The notes below the pieces were generated by a model. The model was not told the origin of the DNA and ran no database searches. It was given only the letters and a program-made list of their open reading frames with translations. DNA of 22,014 bases from Chromera velia (taxonomy: Eukaryota > Sar > Chromeraceae), in NCBI GenBank assembly GCA_018398765.1, contig JAHBMJ010000107.1, forward strand, positions 34,888 to 56,901, read 5' to 3'. Shown here in pieces: positions 21,344 to 22,014 of the stretch. The translations under genes were made by a program, and so were the position numbers. Positions within the stretch are counted from its first letter, which is position 1; each line of letters starts with the position of its first letter.

Positions 21344-21762
21344 AGAAAGAGAGGCAAGCGAACAGAAAAGGAAAAAGGTGAACGTACGTACTGTCTGAAT
21401 AAAGTGAGAAAACCACGTCGTCGATTCCGTCTCCATTCATGTCTCCAGCATTAGCGAGCCGAGTCCCCAACTGAAAGCCGCTGTTCCCAGACTCCTCAAA
21501 GATCACTCCGTCGGTCCCGCTTAGCGTCGTCACGCTGATTGATGCGGGCCATGTGGACCTGCCAAAGATTACGTAGAACTCCCCGTTGTTGGTGGCCGCG
21601 TTCACGTCTGCACGGTGCATGGGATATATGTCGAAGTAATTTTGCACGTGCGTCAGACACTCGAGAACTGTATACAGCAATGTACACTCATTCCCTTTTG
21701 CCGACCTCGCCGAAGGACTCTGCTCTACTCCTTTGAGCGAGAAGATCCCCACCCATCGCTTT
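19257..21762 (-). CDS. FG-GAP repeat (integrin-alpha-like beta-propeller) protein, partial
   Basis: Three exons are supported. The first is 21392 up to 21607 (acceptor gtgcag) or up to 21762 (acceptor cttcag); then 20298-20510 (the acceptor could also be just before 20528); then 19257-19585, ending in TAG. Donors are gtacgt (21391) and gtaaga (20297); both introns are phase 1 and join correctly. Blade 1 has NGEFYVIFG and the calcium-loop motif DMNGDGIDD. Blade 2 has AVGVYFGKSS and DVNNDGIKD. Exon 3 starts with TGTLHVFFGKSS and VTDIDGSIGFSLKG. These are the FG-GAP hallmarks (VYFG plus DxNxDGxxD) of beta-propeller blades in integrin alpha chains and cell-surface or secreted proteins. After blade 3 the chain continues through a Cys-containing segment. 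The 5' end lies beyond what I can assign. The gene may continue into the polycystin-like frame at 17619-19256, which is in the same reading frame after the TAG. Confidence 0.75.
19827..19994 (+). repeat. (CA)n with AAAC interruptions, then (GA)n, intron of the FG-GAP gene
   Basis: About 145 bp of CA dinucleotides with ACAAAC variants, directly followed by 24 bp of GA. It lies in the 712-bp intron 19586-20297. Confidence 0.95.
20831..20856 (+). repeat. (GACA)n microsatellite, intron of the FG-GAP gene
   Basis: Short run of GACA units, degenerating downstream into GATA/GGTA-like tetranucleotides to about 20890. Confidence 0.85.
20971..21352 (+). repeat. long (GAAA)n compound microsatellite, then (GA)n
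   Basis: About 380 bp of GAAA-type tetranucleotides with blocks of GAAC (four units near 21097), GAAGG and A-runs, closing in GA dinucleotides (21299-21336). It fills much of the ~880-bp intron of the FG-GAP gene; on the gene's sense strand it reads as CTTT. Confidence 0.97.
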
Positions 21763-21939
21763 CTGAAGATTCACTCAATCGATGAATGAATGCGTCATGG
21801 CTTTTGTACCTCGTCTCCTCTTGCTGTCTGGCTGCACGTGTATCGGGGCATGTCATTGAGGACAAGAGGCACCAGAAAGAAAGACCATCCTCCACACTGT
21901 GGACAGGTGGGCGGTGGGGCAGGCGGAGGGATCTGCCGA
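21763..21939 (-). other. possible upstream exon region of the FG-GAP gene, unresolved
   Basis: On the minus strand a 41-codon open segment, 21932 to 21810, lies between gtcggcag and gtacaa and contains CPQCGGW and a short hydrophobic stretch. It is phase 0 at both ends, which does not match the candidate acceptors of the next exon, so I cannot support it as an exon. Confidence 0.2.
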
Positions 21940-21940
21940 C

Positions 21941-21945
21941 GGACA

Positions 21946-21976
<31 letters not shown>

Positions 21977-22014
21977 GCACGCACAGAGAGAGAGAAAGAG
22001 AGAGAGAGAGGGGG
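21941..22014 (+). repeat. (CA)n(CG)n(GA)n compound microsatellite at window edge
   Basis: Consecutive CA, CG and GA dinucleotide blocks ending in a G run at the right edge of the window. Confidence 0.95.

Noticed and set aside
20692-21752. Frames of FLSFFLSF (minus) or KERKKERK (plus), 140-270 codons
   Set aside because: Translations of the GAAA microsatellite in an intron of the FG-GAP gene; only the part beyond 21392 is coding.

Overview
This is eukaryotic nuclear DNA. Genes are split by GT-AG introns of about 200-900 bp, the introns are loaded with microsatellites, and coding exons of roughly 50-55% GC alternate with AT-rich, gene-free stretches. Chance ORFs through the microsatellites are abundant and were ignored. 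The mixture (compact exons, repeat-filled introns, a DDX1-type helicase, FG-GAP proteins, polytopic membrane proteins) fits a free-living alveolate or other alga-like protist. A chromerid such as Chromera velia is my best guess, but it is an inference and not proven by anything here.

Layout. (1) 1-616: seven full 85-bp tandem repeats plus a partial copy, running off the left edge. (2) 522-1289, minus: a small two-exon gene for a secreted, cysteine-containing protein whose 3' end runs into the repeat array. (3) 1960-6402, plus: a six-exon gene for a ~1008-residue polytopic membrane protein of no family I recognise; all splice phases agree. (4) 6403-11163: about 4.8 kb without a convincing gene, holding AT-rich DNA, a dispersed hairpin-forming motif and a ~1-kb degenerate minisatellite. 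(5) 11164-15357, plus: a six-exon DDX1 orthologue (DEAD-box helicase with inserted SPRY domain), complete at ~793 residues. (6) 15358-17386: AT-rich intergenic DNA. (7) 17619-21762, minus: FG-GAP (integrin-alpha-like beta-propeller) exons on the right, followed in transcription direction by a mostly open frame resembling the transmembrane part of polycystin-1-like proteins but interrupted by in-frame stops.

The genes do not form a pathway; DDX1 is a housekeeping RNA helicase, while the other three loci look like secreted or membrane/cell-surface proteins. The most interesting points are the in-frame stops in the polycystin-like region and its possible link to the FG-GAP exons, a duplicated FSLKGV...C-x8-C module in the FG-GAP gene, loss of the TPGR motif in DDX1 together with unusual GTC splice donors, the 85-bp array whose sequence is related to the adjacent exon, and a 12-bp word found at four sites plus an 11-bp core at a fifth. 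All gene models are from reading splice sites and frames by eye; no database search was possible.
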